64,000 bases of DNA from Pseudomonas gingeri (lineage in GTDB: Bacteria; Pseudomonadota; Gammaproteobacteria; Pseudomonadales; Pseudomonadaceae): contig NZ_JACAOR010000019.1 in the NCBI RefSeq assembly GCF_013386115.1, positions 62,001 through 126,000 on the forward strand, given 5' to 3'. Shown here piece by piece: positions 33,731 to 42,292 of this stretch (position 1 is the first letter of the stretch; each line of letters starts with the position of its first letter). Made by a program: the position numbers and the translations under genes. The notes beneath the pieces are model-generated. The model did not search any database. It worked only from the letters and a program-made list of their open reading frames with translations, and was not told the origin of the DNA.

Positions 33731-34471
33731 TTAGCTGATCTGCAAGACCCGAGCCATTGCCTGGTCATCGTCTTTGGCGGTGTTCATCATTTTGATATGC
33801 AGCTCGAATTGCTTGGACAAGGCCAGCACCGAGGTCATTTCCTCGACGGCATTGACGTTGCTCGCCTCGAGGAAACCGGAGACCAGCTTGACGTTGGCAT
33901 CGACCACCGCCGGCTGGCCGTCCTTGGTATGGATCATCCCGTCCAGGCCCTTGGTCATGTTCTTCAGGTCCGGGTTGACCAGCTTGATGCGGTCGACCAC
34001 CGCCACCACACGCGGGCCCTCACCCATGGCGCGGATACTGATGGTGCCATCCTCGCCCACTTCGATCTTCGACTCGGGCGGCACGGCGATCGGCCCGGCA
34101 TTGCCCATCACCGGCATGCCGTTGCCGGCGCGCAATACGCCCAGCGCGTCAATATTCATGCTCGCGGTACGCACGTAGCCTTCGCTGCCGTCGGGAGCCT
34201 GCACCGCCACCCAGCCGTCGCCGCCCACGGCCACGTCCAGATCACGACCGGTTTCCTGCATCGCGCCCGGAGAGAAGTCGGTTGCCGGCCGCTCGGACAT
34301 GGCAAACGCGCGCGCCGGAAAGACGTCACCGAACACCGGCATCGAGCGGGCCTGTTCCAGGTCACGCTGAAAGCCGCTGGTAGAGATGTTCGCCAGATTG
34401 TTGGCATGAGCCTTTTGCGCCAGAGCATTCTGGCTGGCGCCGGTCATTGCCACGTAAAGGTACTTGTCCAC
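33731..34471 (-). CDS. flgF: Proximal rod protein FlgF
   Basis: Proximal rod subunit of 246 residues. N-terminus VDKYLYVAMTGASQNALAQ and ANNLANISTSGFQRDLEQA are FlgF-type; the C-terminus has FLEASNVNAVEEMTSVLAL and FELHIKMMNTAKDDDQAMARVL. The start is GTG 34471, with GAGGAAAG six bases upstream; 12 more codons are open but lie ahead of the ribosome site. It heads the flgFGHIJKL run and is preceded by a sigma-54 promoter. flgBCDE, often directly upstream in other species, are not in the window: two non-flagellar genes face away instead. Confidence 0.96.
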   Translation of the reverse strand: MDKYLYVAMTGASQNALAQKAHANNLANISTSGFQRDLEQARSMPVFGDVFPARAFAMSERPATDFSPGAMQETGRDLDVAVGGDGWVAVQAPDGSEGYVRTASMNIDALGVLRAGNGMPVMGNAGPIAVPPESKIEVGEDGTISIRAMGEGPRVVAVVDRIKLVNPDLKNMTKGLDGMIHTKDGQPAVVDANVKLVSGFLEASNVNAVEEMTSVLALSKQFELHIKMMNTAKDDDQAMARVLQIS

Positions 34472-34798
34472 AGTCTTTCCTCTTTCTGACGGACGTTTGC
34501 CGCCCACCGCTGTACTGCGAGAGCCCTAGCAATTTCTGCACCAACTTGTTTTTTGAACAACACAACCCAACAGGGCCGGGGCCCGGGCAACAAACATGGG
34601 TTTTGCGCATGCCGGCTGGAGACGAAAAAACGGCGGAGTTATGCCGCTGGCGGCAAGTATCAGTCGGGTTACACATCGATCAAGCATTAAAGCGCCGATC
34701 GGGAACGGACCTTGCAAGCCCCAGCAGCAAGTGACTGATTTCAGTTTGCCAAGGTGCTGCCGACACCTAGATCAGCCAGAGTATTCAGGAGGGCTACC
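34472..34798. other. Divergent intergenic region flgF / oxygenase gene
   Basis: 327 bases between divergent genes. It holds a sigma-54 promoter for flgF (34528-34544) and the leader of the oxygenase gene with AGGAGG near 34786-34791. No promoter for the plus-strand pair was recognised. No small gene was seen. Confidence 0.5.
34528..34544 (-). promoter_or_regulatory. Sigma-54 (RpoN) promoter of flgFGHIJKL
   Basis: Minus strand TTGGTGCAGAAATTGCT fits the -24/-12 layout: GG and GC are separated by exactly 10 bases and TTGC is complete at -12. It lies 57 bases before the flgF GTG. FleQ-dependent sigma-54 control of this operon is known in Pseudomonas. Confidence 0.7.
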
Positions 34799-35665
34799 GT
34801 GAACCTGTACATCAACCAGCTACAGAAAAAGGCCGACTTCAAAGAAGCCATCTATTCAGGATCGGTATTCCTGGACACCCAACTGGCGGCGACCAGGGAA
34901 CTCTGTGGCTTCGCCAAGGAAAGCATCACGGCAGCGTTCGACGGTGAAACCGATCACCAGTCGCTGCACAAGATGATGGCCGTCGAAGAGTTCGTCAGCC
35001 GGGTGACCCGCCTCAAGGGCCAGTTCACCAACAGCCAGCGCGTCAAGGACCTGATCCTCGGTTTCATCCATGAGATCGGCCTCGACCCGCGCGAATACAT
35101 TTTTGACGTTCCGCGCCTGCGGGTCGTCCCCAATTACAATTACCTGCACGCCGGTGTCAGCTACGCCTACAAGCCGCACCGCGATACCTGGTATGGCAGC
35201 GTCGACTGCCAGATCAACACCTGGATGCCGGTCTACACCATCGCGCCGGAACAGACGATGATGATCAACGCCGCCTACTTCGACAAGCCGGTGCTGAACA
35301 CCTCGAAGGACTGGAGCCTGAACGACTGGATCAACAACCAGCGTCACAAGGCCAAGGACAACCTGACCGAAGAGGTCCGCGTGCACCCCGTGCCACTGGG
35401 CGATATCGACGGTTCGTCGGAAGTCCGGATTGCCGGCAACACCGGCGAGATGCTGACCTTCTCCGGCTCCCACCTGCACGGCACCGTGCCCAACTACACC
35501 GAGCAGACCCGCTTCAGCGTGGACTTCCGCCTGATGCACCTCGACGACCTGCTGCACAAGCGCGGCGCGCCGAACGTCGACAGCGCCTGCCCGGACGTCG
35601 GGGCCGGCTTCAAAGATTACTTCCACGCCCACGACTTCTCGAATTTCCAAGGAATCTACCAATGA
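34799..35665 (+). CDS. Putative Fe(II)/2-oxoglutarate oxygenase
   Basis: 288-residue protein that looks like a double-stranded beta-helix dioxygenase of the phytanoyl-CoA hydroxylase type. The metal triad can be placed as His127-x-Asp129 (YKPHRDTWYG) and a distal His in SGSHLHGTVP (225 or 227), with an Arg about ten residues later (TRFSVDFR) as the 2-oxoglutarate anchor. An aromatic-rich core (YNYLHAGVSYAY) precedes the triad. Start GTG 34799 follows AGGAGGGCTACC. Its stop overlaps the next gene as ATGA, so the pair is coupled. By linkage it may hydroxylate or otherwise oxidise a flagellin glycan sugar; the substrate is unknown. Confidence 0.75.
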   Translation: MNLYINQLQKKADFKEAIYSGSVFLDTQLAATRELCGFAKESITAAFDGETDHQSLHKMMAVEEFVSRVTRLKGQFTNSQRVKDLILGFIHEIGLDPREYIFDVPRLRVVPNYNYLHAGVSYAYKPHRDTWYGSVDCQINTWMPVYTIAPEQTMMINAAYFDKPVLNTSKDWSLNDWINNQRHKAKDNLTEEVRVHPVPLGDIDGSSEVRIAGNTGEMLTFSGSHLHGTVPNYTEQTRFSVDFRLMHLDDLLHKRGAPNVDSACPDVGAGFKDYFHAHDFSNFQGIYQ

Positions 35666-36384
35666 CCAAGCGCCGCCTCACGCCTGCCGAAGCCGAATAC
35701 AACGAAACCCGTGCCGGTGTACTCAAGCGGGTCGATGCCGAGTATGTGGCCGATGCACCGTTCGTCTTCGCCAACCGCATCAACGTGACCGCCGCCTTAT
35801 CGCGCATGGAGCTGTTCAAGAAGGTCATGGATATCCCTGGCGCGATCGTCGAGTGCGGCGTGTACAAGGGCAACTCGCTGATGCTCTACATGCACCTGTC
35901 GATGATCCTCGAACCCTACGCGATCAACCGCTCGATCGTCGGTTTCGACACTTTCGAAGGCTTCACCAGCATCAACAAGGACGAAGACCCGGCCGATATC
36001 AACGAGACCATGTTCTCCGATACCGACCAGTCGCTGATCCAGGACATGATCAATGCCAACGACCTGCTGCGCCCGGTCAATCGCATCCCACGCTGCGAAC
36101 TGGTGAAAGGCGACATCTGCAAGACCGTGCCGGAGTTCGTCAAGACCCGTCCGGACCTGGTAGTGGCCATGCTGATCCTCGACACCGACCTGTACGAGCC
36201 GACCAAGGTCGCGCTGGAAACCTTCCTGCCGTACATGCCAAAGGGCGCCATCGTGGTTCTCGACGAAGTCGCCTACCGCAACTTCCCGGGCGAAACCAAG
36301 GCGCTGCGCGAAGTGTTCGACATGAACAAGATCGAACTCAAGCGCCTGCCGTTTGACTCATGCGTGGGTTACTTCCACATCTGA
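35662..36384 (+). CDS. TylF/MycF-like sugar O-methyltransferase
   Basis: 240-residue SAM- and metal-dependent methyltransferase of the TylF (macrocin O-methyltransferase) family. Motifs: IVECGVYKGNSLMLYMHL (SAM loop), SIVGFDTFEGFTSI, LVVAMLILDTDLYEPTKVALE and KGAIVVLDEVAYRNFPGET, where the Asp residues fit the family's metal site. TylF and MycF methylate a hydroxyl of a deoxysugar. Translationally coupled to the oxygenase gene (ATGA at 35662-35665). It may O-methylate a glycan sugar attached to flagellin; this is inference from the neighbouring rod genes. Confidence 0.82.
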   Translation: MTKRRLTPAEAEYNETRAGVLKRVDAEYVADAPFVFANRINVTAALSRMELFKKVMDIPGAIVECGVYKGNSLMLYMHLSMILEPYAINRSIVGFDTFEGFTSINKDEDPADINETMFSDTDQSLIQDMINANDLLRPVNRIPRCELVKGDICKTVPEFVKTRPDLVVAMLILDTDLYEPTKVALETFLPYMPKGAIVVLDEVAYRNFPGETKALREVFDMNKIELKRLPFDSCVGYFHI

Positions 36385-36403
36385 TCGACATGAGGATCTG
36401 ATT

Positions 36404-36471
36404 GGTGTGGGGCGGAGCGGCTTCGCGAGAGAGCCCCCCCCCGAGGCTGCTGAAAGCTTCGCCCCCACACC
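36404..36471. terminator. Inverted repeat between convergent genes
   Basis: GGTGTGGGGCGG (36404-36415) is mirrored by CGCCCCCACACC (36460-36471) around a C-rich loop. It lies between the TylF-like gene and phhR, which converge, and likely serves as a bidirectional terminator or degenerate REP element. Confidence 0.55.
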
Positions 36472-36474
36472 GGC

Positions 36475-38031
36475 CTACTCGTGCTTGCCAACGTCATGGG
36501 CCTTCAGCTTGTTGGCAATGGTGGTATGGGAAACCCCCAGCCGCTTGCCCAGCAAACGACTGCTCGGATGCTCCGAATACAGGCGCTCCAGCACCGCCTT
36601 CTCGAACCGCCCGACAATCTCGTCCAACCCGCCCTCCAGGGAAAAGTCCCCCAGGGGCTGGCGTACGCCGTAGTCCGGCAGGCGGATATGCTCGACCTTG
36701 ACCAAACCGCCGTCACACAGCGAAACCGCCTGGAACAGCACGTTCTCCAATTGCCGGACGTTTCCCGGCCAGTGGTAATGACTCAGGCGCTCCATGGCCG
36801 CCGGTGCCAGTTTCGGCAACGGGCAACCGATCTGCCGGCTGGCCTGGTCGAGGAAGTGCTCCACCAGGGGCGTCAGTCCGTCCAGGCATTCGCGCAGGGG
36901 CGGGATGTGCAGCGACAGCACATTGAGACGGTGATACAGGTCCTGGCGAAACTCGCCCCGGGCGCACAGTTCCGACAGGTCGACCTGGGTGGCGCAGATC
37001 ACCCGCACATCGAGATAAACCTCTTCGTCGCTGCCGACCCGGCGGAAACCGCCATCTTGCAGAAAGCGCAGCAGCTTGACCTGCAGGCGCGGGCTCATCT
37101 CGCCGACGCCATCAAGAAACAGCGTGCCGCCGGCCGTCAGTTCCAACAGCCCGAGCTTGCCTTCCGCGCGTGCGCCCTCGAAGGCGCCAGGCCCATAGCC
37201 GAACAGCTCGGTCTCGGCCATCGACTCCGGCAACCCCGCGCAATTGAGCGCCATCAACGGTGCCTGGCCTCGCGGACTGGCCAGGTGACAGGCGCGCGCC
37301 AGCAGTTCCTTGCCGGTACCGGTCTCGCCCTCGATCAACAGCGGCGCATCCAGCGGCGCCATGCGCCGGGCTTCGCGCACCACCGCCGCCATTACCCGCG
37401 AGCTCTGGAAGATACTGTCGAATCCACGCAACTCCTGCTTGCGCACGTTATAGATCCGCTCCCCCAACTGATCGGCCCGGTGCAGCGTCAACACCGCGCC
37501 GGCCATCGCCTCGCTGTCGTCATGTTCCGATTGCAGGGGGGCGATATCCGCCAGAAAGATGTCACCCTTGACCTTGACCCGCAGGCCATTGATCCGCGAC
37601 TTGTTGGCCCGCACCAGTTCCGGCAGGTCGAAATCCGGCGCATAGCGGGACAAGGCAATCCCCGGCACCTCGTCGACCCGCACGCCGAGCAGTTGGGCCG
37701 CCGCCCGGTTCGCCGCGACGATCGAGCCGCCCATGTCGATGGACAGCACCGGGAACTCCAGCGCCCCCAGCAGCGCGTTGAGTTCCATATGCCGGCGCTC
37801 GCTGGGCATCAAGCCGACCCGCTTCACACCAAACACACCGGCGATGGTCTCGAACTTCGGCCGCAGGGCCTGGAACTGCAGATTGATCAGGTTCGGGCAA
37901 TGCAGGTAGATGGCATTGCCCTGGTCACCGCCGACCTCGCCCCGGGCCACGTTGATGCCGTAGTCCACCAGCAGGTTGAGAATGTCGCGAAGGATGCCGA
38001 TGCGGTTCTGGCAATGCACTTTGATACGCAT
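36475..38031 (-). CDS. phhR: Aromatic amino acid regulator PhhR (TyrR family)
   Basis: Regulates phenylalanine and tyrosine catabolism. The 518-residue protein has an N-terminal ACT domain (MRIKVHCQNRIGILRDIL), a PAS domain (about 80-190), an AAA+ domain with Walker A GETGTGKELLARA and Walker B GGTLFLDGVGEM, and a C-terminal HTH (SRLLGKRLGVSHTTIANKL). The usual GAFTGA loop reads GAFEGA, fitting a TyrR-type regulator that works with sigma-70. ATG 38031 gives the proper ACT start; the frame is open 21 codons further. It is divergent from phhABC, with a PhhR-type box between them. Confidence 0.93.
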   Translation of the reverse strand: MRIKVHCQNRIGILRDILNLLVDYGINVARGEVGGDQGNAIYLHCPNLINLQFQALRPKFETIAGVFGVKRVGLMPSERRHMELNALLGALEFPVLSIDMGGSIVAANRAAAQLLGVRVDEVPGIALSRYAPDFDLPELVRANKSRINGLRVKVKGDIFLADIAPLQSEHDDSEAMAGAVLTLHRADQLGERIYNVRKQELRGFDSIFQSSRVMAAVVREARRMAPLDAPLLIEGETGTGKELLARACHLASPRGQAPLMALNCAGLPESMAETELFGYGPGAFEGARAEGKLGLLELTAGGTLFLDGVGEMSPRLQVKLLRFLQDGGFRRVGSDEEVYLDVRVICATQVDLSELCARGEFRQDLYHRLNVLSLHIPPLRECLDGLTPLVEHFLDQASRQIGCPLPKLAPAAMERLSHYHWPGNVRQLENVLFQAVSLCDGGLVKVEHIRLPDYGVRQPLGDFSLEGGLDEIVGRFEKAVLERLYSEHPSSRLLGKRLGVSHTTIANKLKAHDVGKHE

Positions 38032-38331
38032 GGAAAGACCCAGGAAGGTGGTCGGGACTGCATCGCGGGGGTTCTTCCGCCCGATTCCAGGCAATTTTTT
38101 TCGTTGCCTTGCAGTTTTTCGTAAAGATTACGTGACGGATATCCACTTCGTCACCCCGCGCAAGCCCCGTCATCTCGACAAAAGCCGATATTCGTAACGA
38201 ATACTTTACGATTTAACCACCCGAGGCTCGCCAGCTTGGCCCCCACCCCCGATGCATTTCCTGCCGGCGCGGATCAACACTAGGGATAACGCTGGACATA
38301 ACAAGAACGATCCCTCTAGCAGGAGAGCTGT
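38032..38331. other. phhR-phhA divergent regulatory region
   Basis: 300 bases without a gene. It holds a TyrR/PhhR-like box (38193-38210), a further CGTAAA half-site near 38120-38125, and the phhA ribosome site AGGAGAGCTGT just before 38332. No clear -24/-12 element was found. Confidence 0.5.
38193..38210. promoter_or_regulatory. PhhR/TyrR-type operator
   Basis: CGTAAC-N6-TTTACG matches the TyrR box TGTAAA-N6-TTTACA at 9 of 12 positions with exact spacing and dyad symmetry. It lies about 120 bases upstream of phhA, where PhhR activates in P. putida and P. aeruginosa. Confidence 0.6.
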
Positions 38332-39123
38332 ATGAAGCAGACGCAATACGTGGCTCGAGAGCCCGATGCGCAAGGGTTTATCGACTACCCGGCCGCCGAA
38401 CACGCGGTCTGGAACACCCTGATCACCCGTCAGTTGAAAGTGATCGAGGGCCGCGCGTGCCAGGAATACCTGGACGGCATCGAAAAGCTCGGCCTGCCCC
38501 ATGACCGGATTCCGCAGTTGAGCGAAATCAACGCCGTCCTGGCGGCCACCACCGGCTGGCAGGTGGCCCGGGTACCGGCCCTGATCCCCTTCCAGACCTT
38601 CTTCGAGTTGCTGGCCAACAAGCAGTTTCCGGTGGCCACCTTCATTCGTACCGAAGAAGAACTGGACTACCTGCAGGAACCGGACATCTTCCACGAGATC
38701 TTCGGCCACTGCCCGCTGCTGACCAACCCCTGGTTCGCCGAATTCACCCACACCTACGGCAAGCTCGGGTTGCAGGCCAGCAAGGAACAACGGGTCTACC
38801 TGGCGCGCCTGTACTGGATGACCATCGAGTTCGGCCTGGTGGACACCCCGCAGGGCCGGCGCATCTATGGCGGCGGCATCCTCTCCTCGCCCAAGGAGAC
38901 GGTGTACAGCCTGTCCGATACGCCCGAACATCAACCGTTCGATCCGCTGGAAGCCATGCGCACCCCGTATCGCATCGACATCCTGCAGCCGATCTACTTC
39001 ACGCTGCCGAACCTCAAGCGGTTGTTCGACCTGGCCCACGAGGACATCATGGGCATGGTCGAGCAAGGGATGAAGCTGGGCCTGCACGCCCCGAAATTCC
39101 CACCCAAACCCAAGGCTGCCTGA
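38332..39123 (+). CDS. phhA: Phenylalanine 4-monooxygenase PhhA
   Basis: Hydroxylates phenylalanine to tyrosine using pterin and Fe(II). The 263-residue protein has the iron triad His121 and His126 (PDIFHEIFGHCPLL) and Glu166 (MTIEFGLV), and the pterin-pocket stretch LIPFQTFFELLANKQFP. Length fits bacterial monomeric enzymes. ATG 38332 follows AGGAGAGCTGT. It is the first gene of phhABC and is activated by PhhR, encoded divergently. Confidence 0.97.
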   Translation: MKQTQYVAREPDAQGFIDYPAAEHAVWNTLITRQLKVIEGRACQEYLDGIEKLGLPHDRIPQLSEINAVLAATTGWQVARVPALIPFQTFFELLANKQFPVATFIRTEEELDYLQEPDIFHEIFGHCPLLTNPWFAEFTHTYGKLGLQASKEQRVYLARLYWMTIEFGLVDTPQGRRIYGGGILSSPKETVYSLSDTPEHQPFDPLEAMRTPYRIDILQPIYFTLPNLKRLFDLAHEDIMGMVEQGMKLGLHAPKFPPKPKAA

Positions 39124-39225
39124 TCCGCGGCTTTTGCCATTACCTGAGCCTTTCTCGCCCGCGCACTTTCACCGAGCATGGGCGGGTGGCGTCCACCGAA
39201 CAAAAACGAGCCACAGGAATACACC

Positions 39226-39582
39226 ATGAACACCTTGAACCAAGCCCACTGCGAAGCCTGCCGCGCCGATGCCCCACAGGTCAGCGATGAAGAACTGCCG
39301 GTGCTGATCAAACAGATTCCGGACTGGAATATCGAAGTTCGCGACGGCATCATGCAGTTGGAGAAGGTCTACCTGTTCAAGAACTTCAAGTTCGCCCTGG
39401 CCTTCACCAATGCCGTCGGCGAAATCTCCGAAGCCGAAGGCCATCATCCGGGCCTGTTGACCGAATGGGGCAAAGTCACCGTTACCTGGTGGAGCCACTC
39501 GATCAAGGGCCTGCACCGTAACGATTTCATCATGGCGGCACGCACTGACGAGGTCAGCAAATCCGCCGAGGGCCGTAAATAA
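39226..39582 (+). CDS. phhB: Pterin-4a-carbinolamine dehydratase PhhB
   Basis: Recycles the pterin cofactor by dehydrating the 4a-carbinolamine made by PhhA. The 118-residue protein has the PCD signature: a helix with FKFALAFTNAVGEISEAEGHHP, then VTVTWWSHSIKGLHRNDF. ATG 39226 gives the conserved N-terminus MNTLNQAHCEACRADAP. Its stop shares a base with the phhC start (TAATG), showing coupling. Confidence 0.96.
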   Translation: MNTLNQAHCEACRADAPQVSDEELPVLIKQIPDWNIEVRDGIMQLEKVYLFKNFKFALAFTNAVGEISEAEGHHPGLLTEWGKVTVTWWSHSIKGLHRNDFIMAARTDEVSKSAEGRK

Positions 39583-40778
39583 TGCATTTCACCGCCATCG
39601 CGCGCGTCCCTGGCGATCCGATTCTCGGGTTGCTGGAGGCCTATGCCCAGGACCCCAACCCGGCCAAGTTCGACCTCGGCGTGGGGGTCTACAAGGACGC
39701 CCAGGGCCTGACGCCGATCCTGCAGTCGGTCAAGCTGGCCGAGCAGAAGCTGGTGGACGGGCAGATGACCAAGTCCTATATCGGCGGCCATGGCGACCTG
39801 CGTTTCGGCAGCCTGTTGACCGAACTGGTCATGGGCGCCGACTCGCCGCTGATCGCCGGCCAGCGTGTCGGGGCCACCCAGACACCGGGCGGCACCGGTG
39901 CCCTGCGCCTGAGCGCGGACTTCATCGCCCACTGCCTGCCCGGGCGCGGCATCTGGCTCAGCGATCCGACCTGGCCGATCCATGAAACCATCTTCGCCGC
40001 CGCCGGCCTGAAGATCAGCCATTACCCCTACGTCGACGCCGACAACCGCCTGGACATCGAGGGCATGCTGGCCGCCCTGGAGCAGGCGCCCCGGGGCGAC
40101 GTGGTGCTGTTGCACGCCTGCTGCCACAACCCGACCGGTTTCGACCTGTCCCACGACGACTGGTACAAGGTGCTGGATATCGTCCGCCGCCGCGAACTGC
40201 TGCCGCTGATCGACTTCGCCTACCAGGGCTTTGGCGATGGCGTGGAGCAGGATGCCTGGGCCGTGCGCCTGTTCGCCCGGGAACTGCCGGAAGTGCTGAT
40301 CACCAGTTCCTGCTCGAAGAACTTCGGCCTGTACCGCGAGCGCACCGGCGCCCTGATCGTCTGCACCGCCGACGCCGACAAGCTGCTGGATGTCCGTAGC
40401 CAACTGGCCGCCGTGGCGCGCAACCTGTGGTCCAACCCGCCGGATCATGGCGCGGCGGTGGTCATGACCATCCTTGCCGATCCCCAGCTGAGAAGCCTGT
40501 GGGCCGACGAAGTGGAAGCCATGCGCCTGCGGATCGCGCAGTTGCGCAGCGGCCTGGTCGAAGCCCTCCAGCCCCATGGCCTGGCGGAACGCTTCGCGCA
40601 TATCGGCGTGCAGCGCGGAATGTTCTCCTACACCGGTCTGTCGCCTGCCCAGGTCAAGCGCCTGCGCGACGAGTACAGCATCTACATGGTCAGCTCCGGA
40701 CGCGCCAACGTCGCCGGTATCGACGCGACGCGTCTGGATGCATTGGCACAGGCGATTGCGGCGGTGTGCAAGGACTGA
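39582..40778 (+). CDS. phhC: Aromatic amino acid aminotransferase PhhC
   Basis: PLP-dependent class I transaminase of 398 residues, related to TyrB/AspC, which removes the amino group of tyrosine after PhhA. Visible: FDLGVGVYKDAQGLTPIL, TPGGTGALRLSADF, LLHACCHNPTGFD, LIDFAYQGFGDG and the PLP lysine in SCSKNFGLYRERTGAL. The third gene of phhABC, overlapping phhB by one base. A REP pair follows. Confidence 0.94.
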   Translation: MHFTAIARVPGDPILGLLEAYAQDPNPAKFDLGVGVYKDAQGLTPILQSVKLAEQKLVDGQMTKSYIGGHGDLRFGSLLTELVMGADSPLIAGQRVGATQTPGGTGALRLSADFIAHCLPGRGIWLSDPTWPIHETIFAAAGLKISHYPYVDADNRLDIEGMLAALEQAPRGDVVLLHACCHNPTGFDLSHDDWYKVLDIVRRRELLPLIDFAYQGFGDGVEQDAWAVRLFARELPEVLITSSCSKNFGLYRERTGALIVCTADADKLLDVRSQLAAVARNLWSNPPDHGAAVVMTILADPQLRSLWADEVEAMRLRIAQLRSGLVEALQPHGLAERFAHIGVQRGMFSYTGLSPAQVKRLRDEYSIYMVSSGRANVAGIDATRLDALAQAIAAVCKD

Positions 40779-40809
40779 CACAACGACAGGCTCTGGCCGG
40801 ACCCGGTCC

Positions 40810-40896
40810 TGCGGGAGCCGGCTTGCTGGCGATGAACGATAACGCGATCTGTCTGAAGGACCGCAGTGTCTGCATCGCCAGCAAGCCGGCTCCTAC
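40810..40896. repeat. REP doublet (BIME-like)
   Basis: Two facing copies of a Pseudomonas REP motif: GGGAGCCGGCTTGCTGGCGATG near 40812-40834 and its mirror ending GCAAGCCGGCTCC near 40881-40893. It lies between convergent phhC and the anti-sigma gene, where REP elements commonly occur and may act as transcript ends. Confidence 0.85.
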
Positions 40897-40945
40897 CGGT
40901 TCAATCGTGCCCTCGCGATCAGACCAGGCTTGATGCCCAACGGAG

Positions 40946-41713
40946 TCACGACCCCTTTTCGATCAGCTTCCCGAAGGCCTCCAGCTCGCCCTTCTCCAGA
41001 TCCGAGACGAGGATGAAGCGCAGATGATCGCGTCGCCACGCCACCACGTTGTATCCCCGCAAAGACAGGCTCTCCAGCGCCCGATCAGACTCGGTTGTCG
41101 GCAGGACAAACAGGTTGATGGTGTGCCTGGCATGCCGATACGCCAGCGCAGCGGCGGTCTGGTGTTGCAGGTAATCCAGTCGCCCGCCCAGCAGCGGATA
41201 CCCCTGGGCCGCATAGTCGAAGACCGGTGGCGCGAAATCGAGCTTGCCAGTGAACCAGGGTTTCACCGTATGCCGGTCGGAAGACACCACATCGTTCAAA
41301 TGCTCGGCCATCAGCGAACGCACATGACTGGACACCGCTTCATCCAGCCAGGGTTGCTCGGCGGACGGCGTCACCACGTAGAGCATGACCGCGAGACTCA
41401 ACGCCAGGGTCGAAAACGCCGGCGCCCACCAGCGCCCCGATAACGCCCGCAGTCCCTGCATGAAACCCGCTGCCGCCGAAGGGCGCGTCGGGGCAGCGCC
41501 CAGCAGGCTCAGGTTCAAGGCCTCGGGAGCACGGTAATAAGGCGCTCGCTTCCTGACATCGTCGATCAATTGACGAGCCTGCTCATGCCGTCGCGCGCAC
41601 TGCTCGCAGGCCGCCAGATGCCCGGCCACCCGCGTCGTGGTCGCCGCATCCAGTTCATGGTCGAGGTAGCCATGGATCAACACCTCACAGGTCTTGCAGT
41701 CGAGGTCATTCAT
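40946..41713 (-). CDS. Membrane anti-sigma factor with zinc-type N-terminus
   Basis: 255-residue inner-membrane protein. The cytoplasmic N-terminus has a ZAS-type motif His32-x3-Cys36-x2-Cys39 (GHLAACEQC); one membrane segment spans about residues 95-114 (WAPAFSTLALSLAVMLYVV); the remaining 140 residues are periplasmic. This is the layout of anti-sigma factors that hold an ECF sigma and release it on an envelope signal. It overlaps the sigma gene by 8 bases. The periplasmic domain (FDYAAQGYPLLGGRLDYL) may sense redox or metal state, judging from the cupredoxin gene across the divide. Confidence 0.9.
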   Translation of the reverse strand: MNDLDCKTCEVLIHGYLDHELDAATTTRVAGHLAACEQCARRHEQARQLIDDVRKRAPYYRAPEALNLSLLGAAPTRPSAAAGFMQGLRALSGRWWAPAFSTLALSLAVMLYVVTPSAEQPWLDEAVSSHVRSLMAEHLNDVVSSDRHTVKPWFTGKLDFAPPVFDYAAQGYPLLGGRLDYLQHQTAAALAYRHARHTINLFVLPTTESDRALESLSLRGYNVVAWRRDHLRFILVSDLEKGELEAFGKLIEKGS

Positions 41714-42218
41714 AAGGGTGCAACTTCAGCAGTTCGCGCTTGAGCATCGCGCGGGCCCGGGCCAGCCGTGACATGACGGTGCCCAAGGGGATATCGACGA
41801 TTCTCGCTATGTCCTTGTAGGGCATGTCTTCCAACTCCTTGAGGACGATCACTTCGCGAAACACCGGTGCCAGCGCCAGCAGCGCCTGGCGGACCTGCTC
41901 GGTCGCCTGGGCCTGGACGATCCTGGATTCGGGGCCGTGCACATCGGCCAGCGCCGGATCGTCCTGCAGCCACTCCTCGTCGATGGCCACCCAGCGCGCG
42001 CCCATCGAAGTCCTCAGCCAGTTGTAGCTTTCATTGCGCACGATGGTCAGGAACCAGGCCCTGGCATTGCCGTCGACAAAGCGGTGCTGGAACTTGAAGG
42101 CTCTGAAGGCACTTTCCTGGACCACATCCTGCGCAGCGCTGTCACTGTCGGTGAGCCAGCGCGCGAGGTTATAGGCCGCATCCAGATGCGGCGCGAACAG
42201 CGCCTCGAATCGCGTCAT
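41706..42218 (-). CDS. ECF-family RNA polymerase sigma factor
   Basis: 170-residue ECF sigma factor: region 2 (about 9-75) with AYNLARWLTDSDSAAQDVVQES and FLTIVRNESYNWLR, and region 4 (about 105-160) with LPV-type helix ALAPVFREVIVLKELEDM and YKDIARIVDIPLGTVMSRLARAR. There is no extra sensory domain. It is co-transcribed with its anti-sigma gene. A GGAATA-N16-CGTT promoter lies before it and a near-identical one faces the divergent genes, pointing to autoregulation and a small local regulon. Confidence 0.93.
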   Translation of the reverse strand: MTRFEALFAPHLDAAYNLARWLTDSDSAAQDVVQESAFRAFKFQHRFVDGNARAWFLTIVRNESYNWLRTSMGARWVAIDEEWLQDDPALADVHGPESRIVQAQATEQVRQALLALAPVFREVIVLKELEDMPYKDIARIVDIPLGTVMSRLARARAMLKRELLKLHPYE

Positions 42219-42243
42219 AGTGGCTCCGATACCTTTGTTCCTG

Positions 42244-42270
42244 TAACGGTGAAAGGTTGTGTTTTATTCC
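42244..42270 (-). promoter_or_regulatory. ECF-type promoter of the sigma/anti-sigma operon
   Basis: Minus strand GGAATA (42270-42265), 16 bases, CGTT (42248-42245), followed by ACAG. It has the AAC/GGAATA-type -35 and CGT-type -10 of ECF promoters and lies just before the sigma gene. Confidence 0.6.
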
Positions 42271-42292
42271 CGAAAGAATTTTCTTTTTTTCT

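Noticed and set aside
34620..34740. Possible sigma-28 or sigma-54 promoter for the oxygenase/TylF pair
   Set aside because: A GCCGAT box near 34690 and a GG-N10-GC pair near 34596 were seen, but neither has a matching partner element at the right spacing.
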